Positions 50,550-59,142 of a stretch of DNA of 64,000 nucleotides are shown here, one piece after another. The position numbers and the translations under genes were made by a program. Origin of the DNA: Nocardioides luteus (lineage in GTDB: Bacteria; Actinomycetota; Actinomycetes; Propionibacteriales; Nocardioidaceae). The stretch spans positions 1 through 64,000 of the forward strand of contig NZ_JZDQ02000025.1 of NCBI RefSeq assembly GCF_000960475.2, in the 5' to 3' direction. The notes below the pieces were generated by a model. The model saw nothing but the letters and a program-made list of their open reading frames with translations. It ran no database searches and had not been told where the DNA came from. The first letter of the stretch is position 1, and every line of letters begins with the position of its first letter.

Positions 50550-51374
50550 ATGAGCTCACCAGGCATCGCGACCGCGCCGCCCCAGCCCGCGCACGACGAC
50601 CGCGAGCCCGGCACCGCCGCCGGACCGCCGGTCACCCACGTCGACTGGCTGATGCTGGCGCTCGCGGTCGTCTCGGTGGCGGCCGTGGTGTGGGTGTCGT
50701 TCTGGGACGTCTCCCAGGTCTGGTACGACCGGGTCGTCGTCGCCGACTACATCGTCTGCGGCATCTTCGCGATCGAGTTCCTGGTCCGCTGGCTCCGCTC
50801 GGGGCTCGGCTGGATGTTCCCGCTGCTCTACTGGTACGAGCTGCTCGGCATGATCCCGCTCGGGCTCGCCGCCAGCCCGGCCTTCCGTGGCTTCCGGCTG
50901 CTGCGGATCGTGCTCATCCTGCTCAGGCTGATGCGCGCCGCCGACCGTGCCTTCGGCGACCGGGTCTCGGCGTACGTCGTGGGGAGGTTCTCGGGCGCCA
51001 TCGTCAACGCGATCCGCAAGCCGATCACGGTCGCGGTGCTCGACGAGGTCATCGCGGTGATCCAGACGGGCAACTACACCCGGCACATCTCCAGCGCGAT
51101 CGAGGAGAACCGGGCCGAGATCGACACCCTCATCATCGACCTCATCCGTCAGGACCAGGCGACCGGGAAGCTGCGCTACCTCCCCTTCCACGACGACGTC
51201 GTCCGGCTGGTGGCCGACACCGTGCTGCGCCTGGTCGACGAGGGCCTGGCCGACCCGCGGGTCCACGAGATCATCTCCGACGCCATCCGCGAGTCCGCCA
51301 AGGAGCTGCGCGAGAACATCGGCACGGACCAGCACGCCGCGGTCAAGCTCGACCAGGAGCGGTTCGGGAAGTAG
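50550..51374 (+). CDS. Ion channel-like (voltage-sensor type) membrane protein
   Basis: A 274-residue protein with three or four hydrophobic segments in the first 140 residues and a long soluble C-terminal part. The pattern DYIVCGIFAIEFLVRWLRSG (about 64-83) and FRGFRLLRIVLILLRLMRAADR (about 112-133), with Arg every third or fourth residue, resembles the S3-S4 voltage sensor of ion transport proteins; no selectivity filter (TxGYG) is visible. TATCGT (50537-50542) lies seven bases before ATG 50550, again consistent with a leaderless transcript. Confidence 0.75.
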   Translation: MSSPGIATAPPQPAHDDREPGTAAGPPVTHVDWLMLALAVVSVAAVVWVSFWDVSQVWYDRVVVADYIVCGIFAIEFLVRWLRSGLGWMFPLLYWYELLGMIPLGLAASPAFRGFRLLRIVLILLRLMRAADRAFGDRVSAYVVGRFSGAIVNAIRKPITVAVLDEVIAVIQTGNYTRHISSAIEENRAEIDTLIIDLIRQDQATGKLRYLPFHDDVVRLVADTVLRLVDEGLADPRVHEIISDAIRESAKELRENIGTDQHAAVKLDQERFGK

Positions 51375-51383
51375 ACCTGTCCG

Positions 51384-52781
51384 CTACGTCGGCTCCTGGG
51401 TGATCAGGGGCGCCAGCCGTCTGACCGCCTCCCGGAGACGGTCAGGGGTCGTCGCCGCGTAGCCGATCACCAGGCCCGGCGGACCGTCTCCCTGGCGGTG
51501 CCGGGACAGCGGATGAACCGCGATGCCCGCCTCGAGCGCGGCCTCGGCGACGGCGGTGTCGTCGATCCCGTCGGGAAGCGTCGCCAGTACGTGCAGCCCG
51601 GCTGCCACACCCCGGACCCGAGCGGCCGGCAGATGCTCGGCGAGCGCCTCGAGCAGGGCGTCGCGACGGGCCTTGTGGCGCGGCCGGACCAGTCTCAGGT
51701 GGCGCTCGAAGGCACCCGAGGTGAGCATCCGCGCCAGGGTGATCTGGGGCAGCGCGGGGCTGGCCAGGTCGAGCCAGTAGCGCTCCTCGACCAGCTCCTC
51801 CTGCATGCCGGGCGGGGCGATCAGCCAGCCGATCCGCATCGCCGGCGCGAGCGTCTTGGAGACACTGCCGAGGTGGACGACCCGGTCGGGAGCGAGTCCC
51901 CTCACCGCCGCGACCGGCGGCCGGTCGTAGCGGTGCTCGGCGTCGTAGTCGTCCTCGATCACCAGCCGGTCCGGACGTGCCCGGACCCAGTCGATCAGCG
52001 CCCGCCGCCGCTGCGGAGAGAGCACCACCCCGGTCGGGAACTGGTGAGCAGGGGTCACCACGACCGCATCGACCCCGGTCGCCTCGAGCGCCGCCACGTC
52101 CAGGCCGTCGCCGTCCACCGGCACCGGGACCGTGGTCATGCCCCACCGCTGCAGGTGCACGCGGCCGCCGTAGGAGCCCGGCTCCTCGAAGCCGACCACG
52201 GTCCTGCCGCGCTTCTCCAGCCAGCGCGCCAGGAGCACGAGTCCCTGGGCGACGCCGTTGACCACCAGGATCTCGTCCGGCGAGACCGTGATGCCGCGGG
52301 TGCGGCCGAGCCAGACCGCGAGCGCCTCCCGCAGCGCCGGCACACCGCGCGGGTCCCCGTAGCCGAGGTCCGCGCTGCCGATCTCGCCGAGCACCTCGCG
52401 CGACGCCTTGGCCCACGCTGCCCGCGGGAACGCGGAGAGGTCCGGCACCCCCGGGGAGAGGTCCAGGTCAGGGGTCGGCAGCCGGGTGGCGGCACCGAGG
52501 CGGCGTACGGCTCCGGGGACCGCGCTCACCCGGGTCCCGCCGCCGCTGCGCGCCGCGAGCAGCCCCTCGTCGGTGAGTCGCTGGTACGCCTCGACGACCA
52601 CCCCGCGTGACACCCCGAGCTGGGTGGCGAGCGAGCGCGAGGCCGGCACCCGCGCGCCGACCGCGAGCCGGCCGTCGGCCACCGCGTCGCGCAGGGCACC
52701 GGTGAGCCAGCTCGCCAGCCCACCCGCCGGCACCCCGGCCGGATCGAGCTGGAGGAAGTCGGCACCGGTCACTTGGTCCAC
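51384..52781 (-). CDS. MocR/PdxR family regulator (GntR HTH fused to aminotransferase-like domain)
   Basis: A 465-residue fusion: an N-terminal GntR winged helix (about 17-80, RVPASRSLATQLGVSRGVVVEAYQRLTDEGLL) and a class I/II aminotransferase-like domain with the PLP Lys in HLGSVSKTLAPAMRIGWL (about 297-314). Such proteins use PLP as a ligand or sense amines. The operator-like inverted repeat at 52795-52820 sits between it and the divergent EamA transporter gene, which it probably controls. Confidence 0.92.
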   Translation of the reverse strand: MDQVTGADFLQLDPAGVPAGGLASWLTGALRDAVADGRLAVGARVPASRSLATQLGVSRGVVVEAYQRLTDEGLLAARSGGGTRVSAVPGAVRRLGAATRLPTPDLDLSPGVPDLSAFPRAAWAKASREVLGEIGSADLGYGDPRGVPALREALAVWLGRTRGITVSPDEILVVNGVAQGLVLLARWLEKRGRTVVGFEEPGSYGGRVHLQRWGMTTVPVPVDGDGLDVAALEATGVDAVVVTPAHQFPTGVVLSPQRRRALIDWVRARPDRLVIEDDYDAEHRYDRPPVAAVRGLAPDRVVHLGSVSKTLAPAMRIGWLIAPPGMQEELVEERYWLDLASPALPQITLARMLTSGAFERHLRLVRPRHKARRDALLEALAEHLPAARVRGVAAGLHVLATLPDGIDDTAVAEAALEAGIAVHPLSRHRQGDGPPGLVIGYAATTPDRLREAVRRLAPLITQEPT

Positions 52782-52794
52782 TCTTCCACGACGA

Positions 52795-52820
52795 GTTTGG
52801 ATCTGTCAGCCAGACCAAAC
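52795..52820. promoter_or_regulatory. Probable MocR operator
   Basis: GTTTGGaTCTG (52795-52805) and CAGACCAAAC (52811-52820) form an inverted repeat with one extra base, in the gap between divergent genes. The arms include the TTGG/CCAA core often seen in GntR-type sites. Confidence 0.55.
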
Positions 52821-52839
52821 CGAGGCGAACCTCGTAGAC

Positions 52840-53829
52840 ATGACCACCGAAGCCCTCCCCCGCCCCGACACCCCCGACACCCCGGCCGCCGGCTCCGGGT
52901 CCCACCGCGGCATCCTGCTCGGCATCGTCTTCGCCGCGGCCGGGATGGTCTGCGTCGGCAGCAGCGTCGCGGTCTCCGCGGCGATCACCGACGCCCCGCT
53001 CTTCACCCTGCAGACGGTCCGGTACGCCCTCGCCGCCCTGCTCCTGCTCGTGGTCGCGCGCGTCACCGGCTGGCAGGTGCCACGCCCGCGCGGTCGCGAG
53101 TGGCTCTGGCTGGCCGGGGTGGCCACCGCCGGCCTGGTGCTCTTCAACATCGGCGTCGTCCGCGGCGTCGCCCACGCCGAACCTGCGGTGATCGGCGTCG
53201 CCGTCGCGGCCGTCCCGATGCTGCTCGCGGTCGTCCCGGCGATCGCGACCCGCACGCTCCCGGCTCGCGCGGTGATCGTCGGGGCGATGGTCGTGACGGC
53301 GGGAGCCGTGCTCGTCGAGGGGTTCGGGAGGACCGATGCGGCCGGGGTCGGCTACGCCCTCCTGGTGCTGGTCTGCGAGGCCGGCTTCACCCTTCTGGCG
53401 GTTCCGGTCCTCCCCCGCCTGGGCGCCTTCGGGGTCTCGTTCCACTCGGTGTGGATGGCGACCGCGGGCATGGCCGTCATCGGCGTGGCGACCGAGGGAC
53501 CGGCCGCCGTGACGACGCTCGACGCCGTCGACCTGCTCGCCGCGCTCCACCTGGCCGCGGTCGTCACCACGCTCGCGTTCCTGCTCTGGTTCACCGCGGT
53601 CAGGCGCCTCGGCTCCGGCCGCGCCGGCCTGTTGACCGGGGTCGTGCCCGTGGCGGCGGCCGGCCTCGGCGTACCTCTCCACGGGATCGTGCCCGGCCCG
53701 ATGGTCTGGCTGGGCACGGCGGTGGTCGCGCTGGGCCTGGTGATCGGGCTGCAGGAACCGCCGAGTCGGCGCGTTGGAACGCGCCGACTCGGCATGTTCC
53801 GGCGGAGCGTCAGCCGCGCGGGATCGTGA
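52840..53829 (+). CDS. EamA/DMT superfamily transporter
   Basis: A 329-residue membrane protein with ten hydrophobic segments and two repeated EamA domains (about 22-155 and 165-305). Function is likely metabolite or amino-acid export. The C-terminal about 25 residues (RRVGTRRLGMFRRSV) are Arg-rich and encoded partly by a palindromic repeat (53760-53793), then by DNA antisense to the leuA 3' end: the two genes converge with a 20-bp overlap (53810-53829). The tail is thus probably acquired rather than part of the transporter fold. Divergent from the MocR gene. Confidence 0.85.
   Translation: MTTEALPRPDTPDTPAAGSGSHRGILLGIVFAAAGMVCVGSSVAVSAAITDAPLFTLQTVRYALAALLLLVVARVTGWQVPRPRGREWLWLAGVATAGLVLFNIGVVRGVAHAEPAVIGVAVAAVPMLLAVVPAIATRTLPARAVIVGAMVVTAGAVLVEGFGRTDAAGVGYALLVLVCEAGFTLLAVPVLPRLGAFGVSFHSVWMATAGMAVIGVATEGPAAVTTLDAVDLLAALHLAAVVTTLAFLLWFTAVRRLGSGRAGLLTGVVPVAAAGLGVPLHGIVPGPMVWLGTAVVALGLVIGLQEPPSRRVGTRRLGMFRRSVSRAGS
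53760..53793. repeat. Palindromic repeat, second copy
   Basis: GCCGAGTCGGCGCGTT (53760-53775), two bases, and AACGCGCCGACTCGGC (53778-53793) form a perfect 16-bp inverted repeat. It shares its core (GCCGAGTCGGCGCGT) with the terminator at 27570-27609. It lies 17 bp after the leuA stop, so it may serve as the leuA terminator while also encoding part of the transporter tail. Confidence 0.8.
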
Positions 53830-55569
53830 CCGCCTGGGCGCGGTTGGCCGCGCAGACGACGGCCCGCAGGGAGGCGGTGACGATGTTCTCGTGGATGCCG
53901 ATGCCCCACACGATCTCGCCGGCGATCTCACACTCGACGTACGCAGCCGCGGCCGCGTCGCCACCGGCTGAGAGAGCGTGCTCGGCGTAGTCGAGGACGC
54001 GGATCTCGGCGCCGGCCTCCTTCAGCGCGTCGACGAACGCCGCGACCGGACCGTTGCCGACGCCCTTGTAGGTGCGGACCTCGCCACGGACGCGGGGGCG
54101 ACGACCTGCTCGTCGCCGCCCTCGGCGTCGGTCACCGAGGACCAGCTCTCCAGGGCGTACGGCTCCTCGCGCTCGAGGTACTCAGCCGAGAAGATCGACC
54201 AGATCTCCTCGGGGCTGACCTCGCCGCCCTCGGTGTCGGTGTGCTGCTGGACGACACGCGAGAACTCGATCTGCGCGCGACGCGGCAGATCCAGGGAGTG
54301 CTCGGTCTTGAGCAGGTAGGCCACGCCGCCCTTGCCGGACTGGCTGTTGACCCGGATGACGGCCTCGTAGGTGCGGCCGACGTCCTTGGGGTCGATGGGC
54401 AGGTAGGGCGCCTCCCACGGGATCTCGCTGACGTCCTTGCCTGCCTCGGCGGCGATCCGGTCGAGGTCCTCCAGGCCCTTCTTGATGGCGTCCTGGTGGG
54501 AGCCGGAGAAGGCGGTGTAGACCAGGTCGCCGGCGTAGGGGTGGCGCGGGTGGACGTTGATGTTGGTGACGTACTCGACGGTGCGGCGGATCTCGTCGAT
54601 GCCGCCGCCGACGGTGAAGTCGACCTGCGGGTCGATGCCCTGGGAGAAGAGGTTCATGCCCAGGGTGACCAGGTCGACGTTGCCGGTGCGCTCGCCGTGA
54701 CCGAACAGGCAGCCCTCGACACGGTCGGCGCCGGCCATCAGGCCGAGCTCGGTGGCCGCGACCGCGGTGCCGCGGTCGTTGTGCGGGTGCAGCGAGATGG
54801 CCGAGTGCTCACGGCGGGTCAGGCCGCGGCCGAAGTACTCGATCTGGTCGGCGTAGGTGTTCGGCGTGGACATCTCCACCGTGGCGGGCAGGTTGAGGAT
54901 GATCTCGCGGCCGGCCTCCGGCTGCCACACGTCGCTCACCCGCTCGCAGACCTCGAGCGCGTAGTCGGTGTCGGTCTGGGTGAAGATCTCGGGCGAGTAC
55001 TGGTAGCCGAAGTCCTCGGTGCCGATCAGCTCGGGCACGTGCTCCTCGGCGTACTTCATCACCATCTCGGTGCCGCGCACCGCGATCCCGATGCACTCGG
55101 CCGGGGTCACGTTGAACACGACCCGGCGGAACAGCTCGGCGGTGGCGTTGTAGAGGTGGATCGTGGCGCGCGGGGCCCCGGCGATCGACTCGGCGGTGCG
55201 CGAGATGAGGTCCTCGCGTGCCTGGGTCAGGACCGAGATCTGTACGTCGTCGGGGATCCGGTCCTCCTCGATCAGCTTGCGCACGAAGTCGAAGTCGGTC
55301 TGGCTCGCGCTCGGGAAGCCGACCTCGATCTCCTTGTAGCCCATCGCGACCAGCAGCTCGAACATCCGCAGCTTGCGGGCCGGGGTCATCGGGTCGATCA
55401 GGGCCTGGTTGCCGTCACGCAGGTCGGTGGAGAGCCAGCGCGGCGCCTTGGTGATCTTCTTGGCGGGCCAGGTGCGGTCGGGGACGTCGACGGGCACGAA
55501 CGCGCGGTAGCGCTCGAACGGCATCCCCGACGGCTTCTGCTGGTTGCTGGAGTTGCTCAGGTTGGTCAT
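53810..55569 (-). CDS. leuA: 2-isopropylmalate synthase, reading frame broken near the 3' end
   Basis: First enzyme of leucine synthesis (acetyl-CoA + 2-oxoisovalerate). The catalytic part is intact: STDLRDGNQAL (about 45-55), HPHNDRGTAVAA (about 258-269, metal-binding HxH), and GSHQDAIKKG. The frame from ATG 55569 runs to a stop at 54022 with a nonsense ending after GGDEQVVAP, whereas another frame continues with VRGEVRTYKGVGNGPVAAF and ends VTIPRG at 53810, the normal LeuA C-terminus. Restoring one base in the G-run at 54094-54098 gives 586 residues, the usual size. Without it the leucine-binding regulatory domain is lost. Confidence 0.92.
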
Positions 55570-55616
55570 GCGGAATCCTCATCGGGTGGGAGCGAGTGCC
55601 GGCGCACGTCGAACCT

Positions 55617-55655
55617 CCGCAGCGAGGGAGTCCGGCTTCTCAGACCCCGCTGCGG
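55617..55655 (-). promoter_or_regulatory. leuA leader hairpin (attenuator candidate)
   Basis: On the minus strand CCGCAGCG (55655-55648) pairs with CGCTGCGG (55624-55617), with GGGTC/GACTCCC inside. The first arm overlaps the last codons of the leader peptide, so ribosome position at the Leu codons would decide whether the hairpin forms. No T-run follows, so it may act on translation or with an alternative structure. Confidence 0.55.
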
Positions 55656-55681
55656 CAGCTAAGGAGGAGGCTGCGCATCAT
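55640..55681 (-). CDS. leuA leader peptide
   Basis: A 13-residue frame, MMRSLLLSCRSGV, located 70 bp upstream of leuA. It has three consecutive leucine codons (CTC CTC CTT), the hallmark of leucine-responsive leaders. TATTGT (55696-55691 on the minus strand) lies nine bases before the first ATG, so the transcript starts at or just before the peptide. Shortage of Leu-tRNA would stall ribosomes at the Leu codons. Confidence 0.75.
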   Translation of the reverse strand: MMRSLLLSCRSGV

Positions 55682-55785
55682 GACTCGGTAACAATAACAG
55701 AACAGAACTGGCAGACTGGCCGCGCAGGCGATTGATCCTCAAACACTGAGACACCGAAGTGTGACGACGAAGGGGAGGAACGGGC

Positions 55786-56178
55786 GTGGCCCAGTTGGAA
55801 GAGCTCACGGTCGAGGAGTCCTGGCGGCTCGCGGCAGACAGTCAGATCTCCCGGATCGGCTGGACCGGTCCGCACGGCCCGGTGGTGCTGCCGGTCAACC
55901 ACGTCGTGCACGACGAGTCGGTCTGGATCCGCACCTCGGCCCACTCCTCGATGGCCGAGCAGGTCGACGAGAGCGCCGTGGCCCTGCTGGTCGACGACCT
56001 CGACCCCGACACCCATGTCGGCTGGTCGGTGCAGTTCAAGGGGCGCGCCGAGATCCTCTACCGCGAGGACCAGATCCCGGAGGTCGTCAAGGACCTGCAC
56101 TCCTGGCCGGCCGGTCCTCGCCCGCTGTGGGTGCGCCTGCACCCCAAGGAGGTCACCGGCCGCCGGCTGGTCGCCTGA
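55786..56178 (+). CDS. Pyridoxamine 5'-phosphate oxidase family protein
   Basis: A 130-residue split-barrel flavin- or F420-type protein. SQISRIGWTGPHGPVVLPVNHVVHDESVWIRTS (about 19-51) is the usual start of the barrel, and VGWSVQFKGRAEIL (about 78-91) a central strand. Members bind FMN, F420 or heme; the function here is unknown. GTG 55786 follows GGGGAGG. It is divergent from leuA and its leader; the gap 55697-55785 includes no other gene that I can see. Confidence 0.85.
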   Translation: MAQLEELTVEESWRLAADSQISRIGWTGPHGPVVLPVNHVVHDESVWIRTSAHSSMAEQVDESAVALLVDDLDPDTHVGWSVQFKGRAEILYREDQIPEVVKDLHSWPAGPRPLWVRLHPKEVTGRRLVA

Positions 56179-56246
56179 CATTTGTCACCTCACGGTCGTG
56201 AGGAAGGGCCGAGGCGTCGCGGCTGATCCCGGGCCACGCTGGTGGC

Positions 56247-57164
56247 ATGAGCGTTGCCACACCGATCCGCACCACGTCCGCCGTGCGCCTCGACTCCGTC
56301 ACCAAGCACTTCGGTGACGTCGAGGCGGTCCGCGGCGTCGACCTCGACCTCGACCAGGGGGAGGTGGTGGCGTTCCTCGGGCCGAACGGAGCCGGGAAGA
56401 CCACCACGATCGACATGATCCTCGGCCTCACCCGTCCCACGTCCGGCACCGTGCAGGTGCTCGGTCGCAGCCCGCGCGACGCCGTCGCCCACGGCCTCGT
56501 CTCCGCGGTGATGCAAACCGGCGGACTCCTCAAGGACATGACGGTGCGCGAGACCGTGGAGTACACCGCGAGCCTCTTCGCCGACACCATGCCGGTCGAG
56601 GAGGCGCTGCGCGGCGCCGGCATCTCGGAGATCGCCGGCCGCAGGGTCGGCAAGTGCTCCGGCGGTGAGCAGCAGCGGCTCCGCTTCGCGATGGCCCTGC
56701 TCCCCGACCCCGCGCTGCTGCTCCTGGACGAGCCGACCACCGGCATGGACGTCGAGGGGCGGCGTACGTTCTGGAACGCGATCCGTGCGGACGCCGAGCG
56801 CGGACGGACGGTCATGTTCGCCACCCACTATCTCGAGGAGGCCGACCAGTACGCCGACCGGATCGTGCTCATCGCCAAGGGCCGCATCGTGGCCGACGGC
56901 ACCGGGTCGGAGATCCGCGCCCTCGCCGTCGGCCGCACCGTGCGCGCCACGATCGACGGGTTCACCGCCGAGGCCGAGGCGCGCCTGCGCGCCCTCGGCG
57001 GGATCGACGGCCTCGACGTCCGCGGCGAGCAGGTCGTCGTCCACACCAAGGAGAGCGACGCCGTCGCCCGCTTCCTGCTGACCGAGACCGCCGCCCGCGA
57101 CCTCGAGATCACGTCCAAGAACCTCGAGGAAGCCTTCCTCAGCCTGACCGGAGACGACCAGTGA
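56247..57164 (+). CDS. ABC transporter ATP-binding protein (ABC-2 type exporter)
   Basis: A 305-residue ATPase. Walker A GPNGAGKTT (about 46-54), signature CSGGEQQRL (about 140-148) and Walker B LLLLDEPTTGMD (about 160-171) are intact. The C-terminal extension (from about 215) is typical of the DrrA/NatA-like class. It would power the permease at 57161, whose start overlaps its stop. The two-component genes follow at once, the common order for exporter modules induced by cell-envelope stress or antibiotics. Confidence 0.92.
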   Translation: MSVATPIRTTSAVRLDSVTKHFGDVEAVRGVDLDLDQGEVVAFLGPNGAGKTTTIDMILGLTRPTSGTVQVLGRSPRDAVAHGLVSAVMQTGGLLKDMTVRETVEYTASLFADTMPVEEALRGAGISEIAGRRVGKCSGGEQQRLRFAMALLPDPALLLLDEPTTGMDVEGRRTFWNAIRADAERGRTVMFATHYLEEADQYADRIVLIAKGRIVADGTGSEIRALAVGRTVRATIDGFTAEAEARLRALGGIDGLDVRGEQVVVHTKESDAVARFLLTETAARDLEITSKNLEEAFLSLTGDDQ

Positions 57165-57964
57165 GCATGACCTCGACGAACCCCGCCGCCCCCGCCCCGG
57201 TGGCCGCCCGCCGCACCCCTCCGCTGGGCGGCTTCAACCTCACGCTGCTGAAGATCGAGCTGCGACGCCTGCTGCGCAACCGGCGCACGGTGATCTTCAC
57301 CCTGATCCTCCCGGCCGGTCTGGCCCTCGCCTTCGGTGGGCAGTCGGGCTGGCAGCAGCCGGCCGGCGAAGGGAACGTCGGGGCGTACATCCTGATCTCG
57401 ATGGCCATGTACGGTGCCGCGCTGACCGCGGCGAGCGTCGGCTCGACGGTGGCGCTGGAGCGCTCGGTCGGCTGGTCGCGACAGCTGCGGCTCACGCCGC
57501 TGAACCCGGTGGCGTACATCCTGACCAAGGCGGTCGTCGCGCTCTCCATGGGCGCGCTCGCGATCCTGACCGTCAACCTGATCGGCATGCTGCAGGGGAA
57601 GGCCGAGATGCCGGTCTCGGTGTGGGTCACGGCCATGGTGGTCACCCTGTTCTGCACCCTCACCTTCGCCGCGCTCGGCGTCTTCGTCGGCTACGTCGTC
57701 CCCGGCGAGAACGCGATGCAGATCCTCGGGCCGGGCCTGGCGCTGCTCTCCTTCCTGGGCGGACTCTTCATCCCGCTGTCGCAATATGCCGACGTGGTGC
57801 GGCACATCGCCTACTGGACCCCGATGTACGGCGTCGCCGAGGTCACCCGTGCGCCGCTGACGCACGACCTGCCCTGGTACGCCGTCGTCAACGCGGTCGC
57901 CTGGTTCCTGATCTTCATCGCCGGCGCCGCCTGGCGGATGAGCAAGGACACGGCGCGGGTCTGA
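57161..57964 (+). CDS. ABC-2 type transporter permease
   Basis: A 267-residue membrane protein with six hydrophobic segments (near 46-63, 75-92, 124-142, 152-175, 185-203, 240-258). The sequence ENAMQILGPGLALLSFLGGLFIPLSQYADVVRHIAYWTPMYGVAEVTR is typical of ABC-2 permeases. The GTG at 57161 overlaps the stop of the ATPase gene; ATG 57167 is the next in-frame start. Forms an exporter with the ATPase; the substrate is unknown. Confidence 0.9.
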   Translation: MSMTSTNPAAPAPVAARRTPPLGGFNLTLLKIELRRLLRNRRTVIFTLILPAGLALAFGGQSGWQQPAGEGNVGAYILISMAMYGAALTAASVGSTVALERSVGWSRQLRLTPLNPVAYILTKAVVALSMGALAILTVNLIGMLQGKAEMPVSVWVTAMVVTLFCTLTFAALGVFVGYVVPGENAMQILGPGLALLSFLGGLFIPLSQYADVVRHIAYWTPMYGVAEVTRAPLTHDLPWYAVVNAVAWFLIFIAGAAWRMSKDTARV

Positions 57965-57978
57965 CTAACGTGTCCTCC

Positions 57979-59142
57979 ATGAGCATCGACCAGGGGCCGC
58001 AGCTGGCCACCGCGAACAGGCGGTGGACCCTCTTCGGCCCCTGGTTCGCCTTCATCTGGCTCTTCTTCCTGCTCACCCCGCTCCACGTCGGCTGGCAGGC
58101 TCGCGACACCGCCGCGGGCGTGATCGGCATCGTCGCGACCCTCACCTTCGCGGTCGCCTACATGCTGATCTGGGTACGCGCGCGCAGCATGCTCCGGCTC
58201 GTCGAAGAGCCACCGCTGCGCTTCGTGGCGCCCTACCTCGCCCTGCTCGGCCTGCTCGCCGCGGTCATGATCGCCACCCTCGGTGAGGGCGGTGTCGCCG
58301 GCCTGGTCTACCTCGCGGTCGCCTGCGTGATGACGCTGTCGGCCCCGGCGGTCTACGTCGCGATCGCCTGCCTCGCGGTCGGCGTCGGGCTCACCGGACT
58401 GGTTCCGGGGTGGGACTCGCAGATCGGCACCGCGTTCGCGGTCTGCGCCGCATCGGCGGCGATGCTCGGCGTACGGTCGGTGATGCGGCGCAACGTCGCC
58501 CTCATCGGCGCCCAGCACGAGAACACCCGGCTGGCGCTGGCCGACGAACGCAACCGGTTCGCCCGCGACCTGCACGACATCCTCGGCCACTCCCTCACCG
58601 TCATCACGGTCAAGGCCGAGCTGGCCCAGCGCCTGGTCGACGTCGCGCCGGACCGGGCCAAGCAGGAGCTCGCCGACCTGGAGCGGCTCTCCCGTGACGC
58701 GCTCGCCGACGTACGCCGCGCGGTCGAGGGCTACCGCGAGCTGACCCTGCCGGGCGAGCTCGCCCGTGCCCGGGCGGCGCTGGAGGCCGCCGGCATCGAC
58801 CCGGTGCTTCCGCAGTCGACCGACGAGGTGCCGTCCGGGCTGCGTGAGCTCTTCGCCTGGACCATCCGGGAGGGCGTCACCAACGTGATCCGGCACTCCG
58901 GTGCCCACCGCTGCGAGATCGTGCTCACCGCGACGTCGGTGACCGTCCGCGACGACGGCCAGGCGGCCGGCGGGACCACCGCCGGGACCACCGCCGGGTC
59001 CGGTCTGACCGGCCTGCGCGAGCGCGCCGCGGCCATGGGCGCGGTGCTGACCACCCGCACGGGCTCCGGCTTCGAGCTGGTCATGTCCGCGGACCTGGCC
59101 ACCACCACCGCCGCCACCGCCGACACGGAGGTCCTCTCGTGA
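57979..59142 (+). CDS. Sensor histidine kinase (HisKA_3, DesK/NarL type)
   Basis: A 387-residue kinase with about six hydrophobic segments in the first 165 residues. The dimerisation and phosphoacceptor segment ADERNRFARDLHDILGHSLT (about 189-208) includes the His. The ATPase part has IREGVTNVIRHSGA (about 296-309) and GSGLTGLRERAAAMG. A 12-bp tandem repeat (58972-58995) adds the extra GTTAGTTAG to the ATP-lid region. Its stop overlaps the response-regulator start. No extracytoplasmic domain is evident, so it probably senses membrane state. Confidence 0.93.
   Translation: MSIDQGPQLATANRRWTLFGPWFAFIWLFFLLTPLHVGWQARDTAAGVIGIVATLTFAVAYMLIWVRARSMLRLVEEPPLRFVAPYLALLGLLAAVMIATLGEGGVAGLVYLAVACVMTLSAPAVYVAIACLAVGVGLTGLVPGWDSQIGTAFAVCAASAAMLGVRSVMRRNVALIGAQHENTRLALADERNRFARDLHDILGHSLTVITVKAELAQRLVDVAPDRAKQELADLERLSRDALADVRRAVEGYRELTLPGELARARAALEAAGIDPVLPQSTDEVPSGLRELFAWTIREGVTNVIRHSGAHRCEIVLTATSVTVRDDGQAAGGTTAGTTAGSGLTGLRERAAAMGAVLTTRTGSGFELVMSADLATTTAATADTEVLS

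Noticed and set aside
55786..56178. Classical pdxH for vitamin B6 synthesis
   Set aside because: At 130 residues it is too short and lacks the PLP-binding segments of PdxH; it is a generic split-barrel protein.
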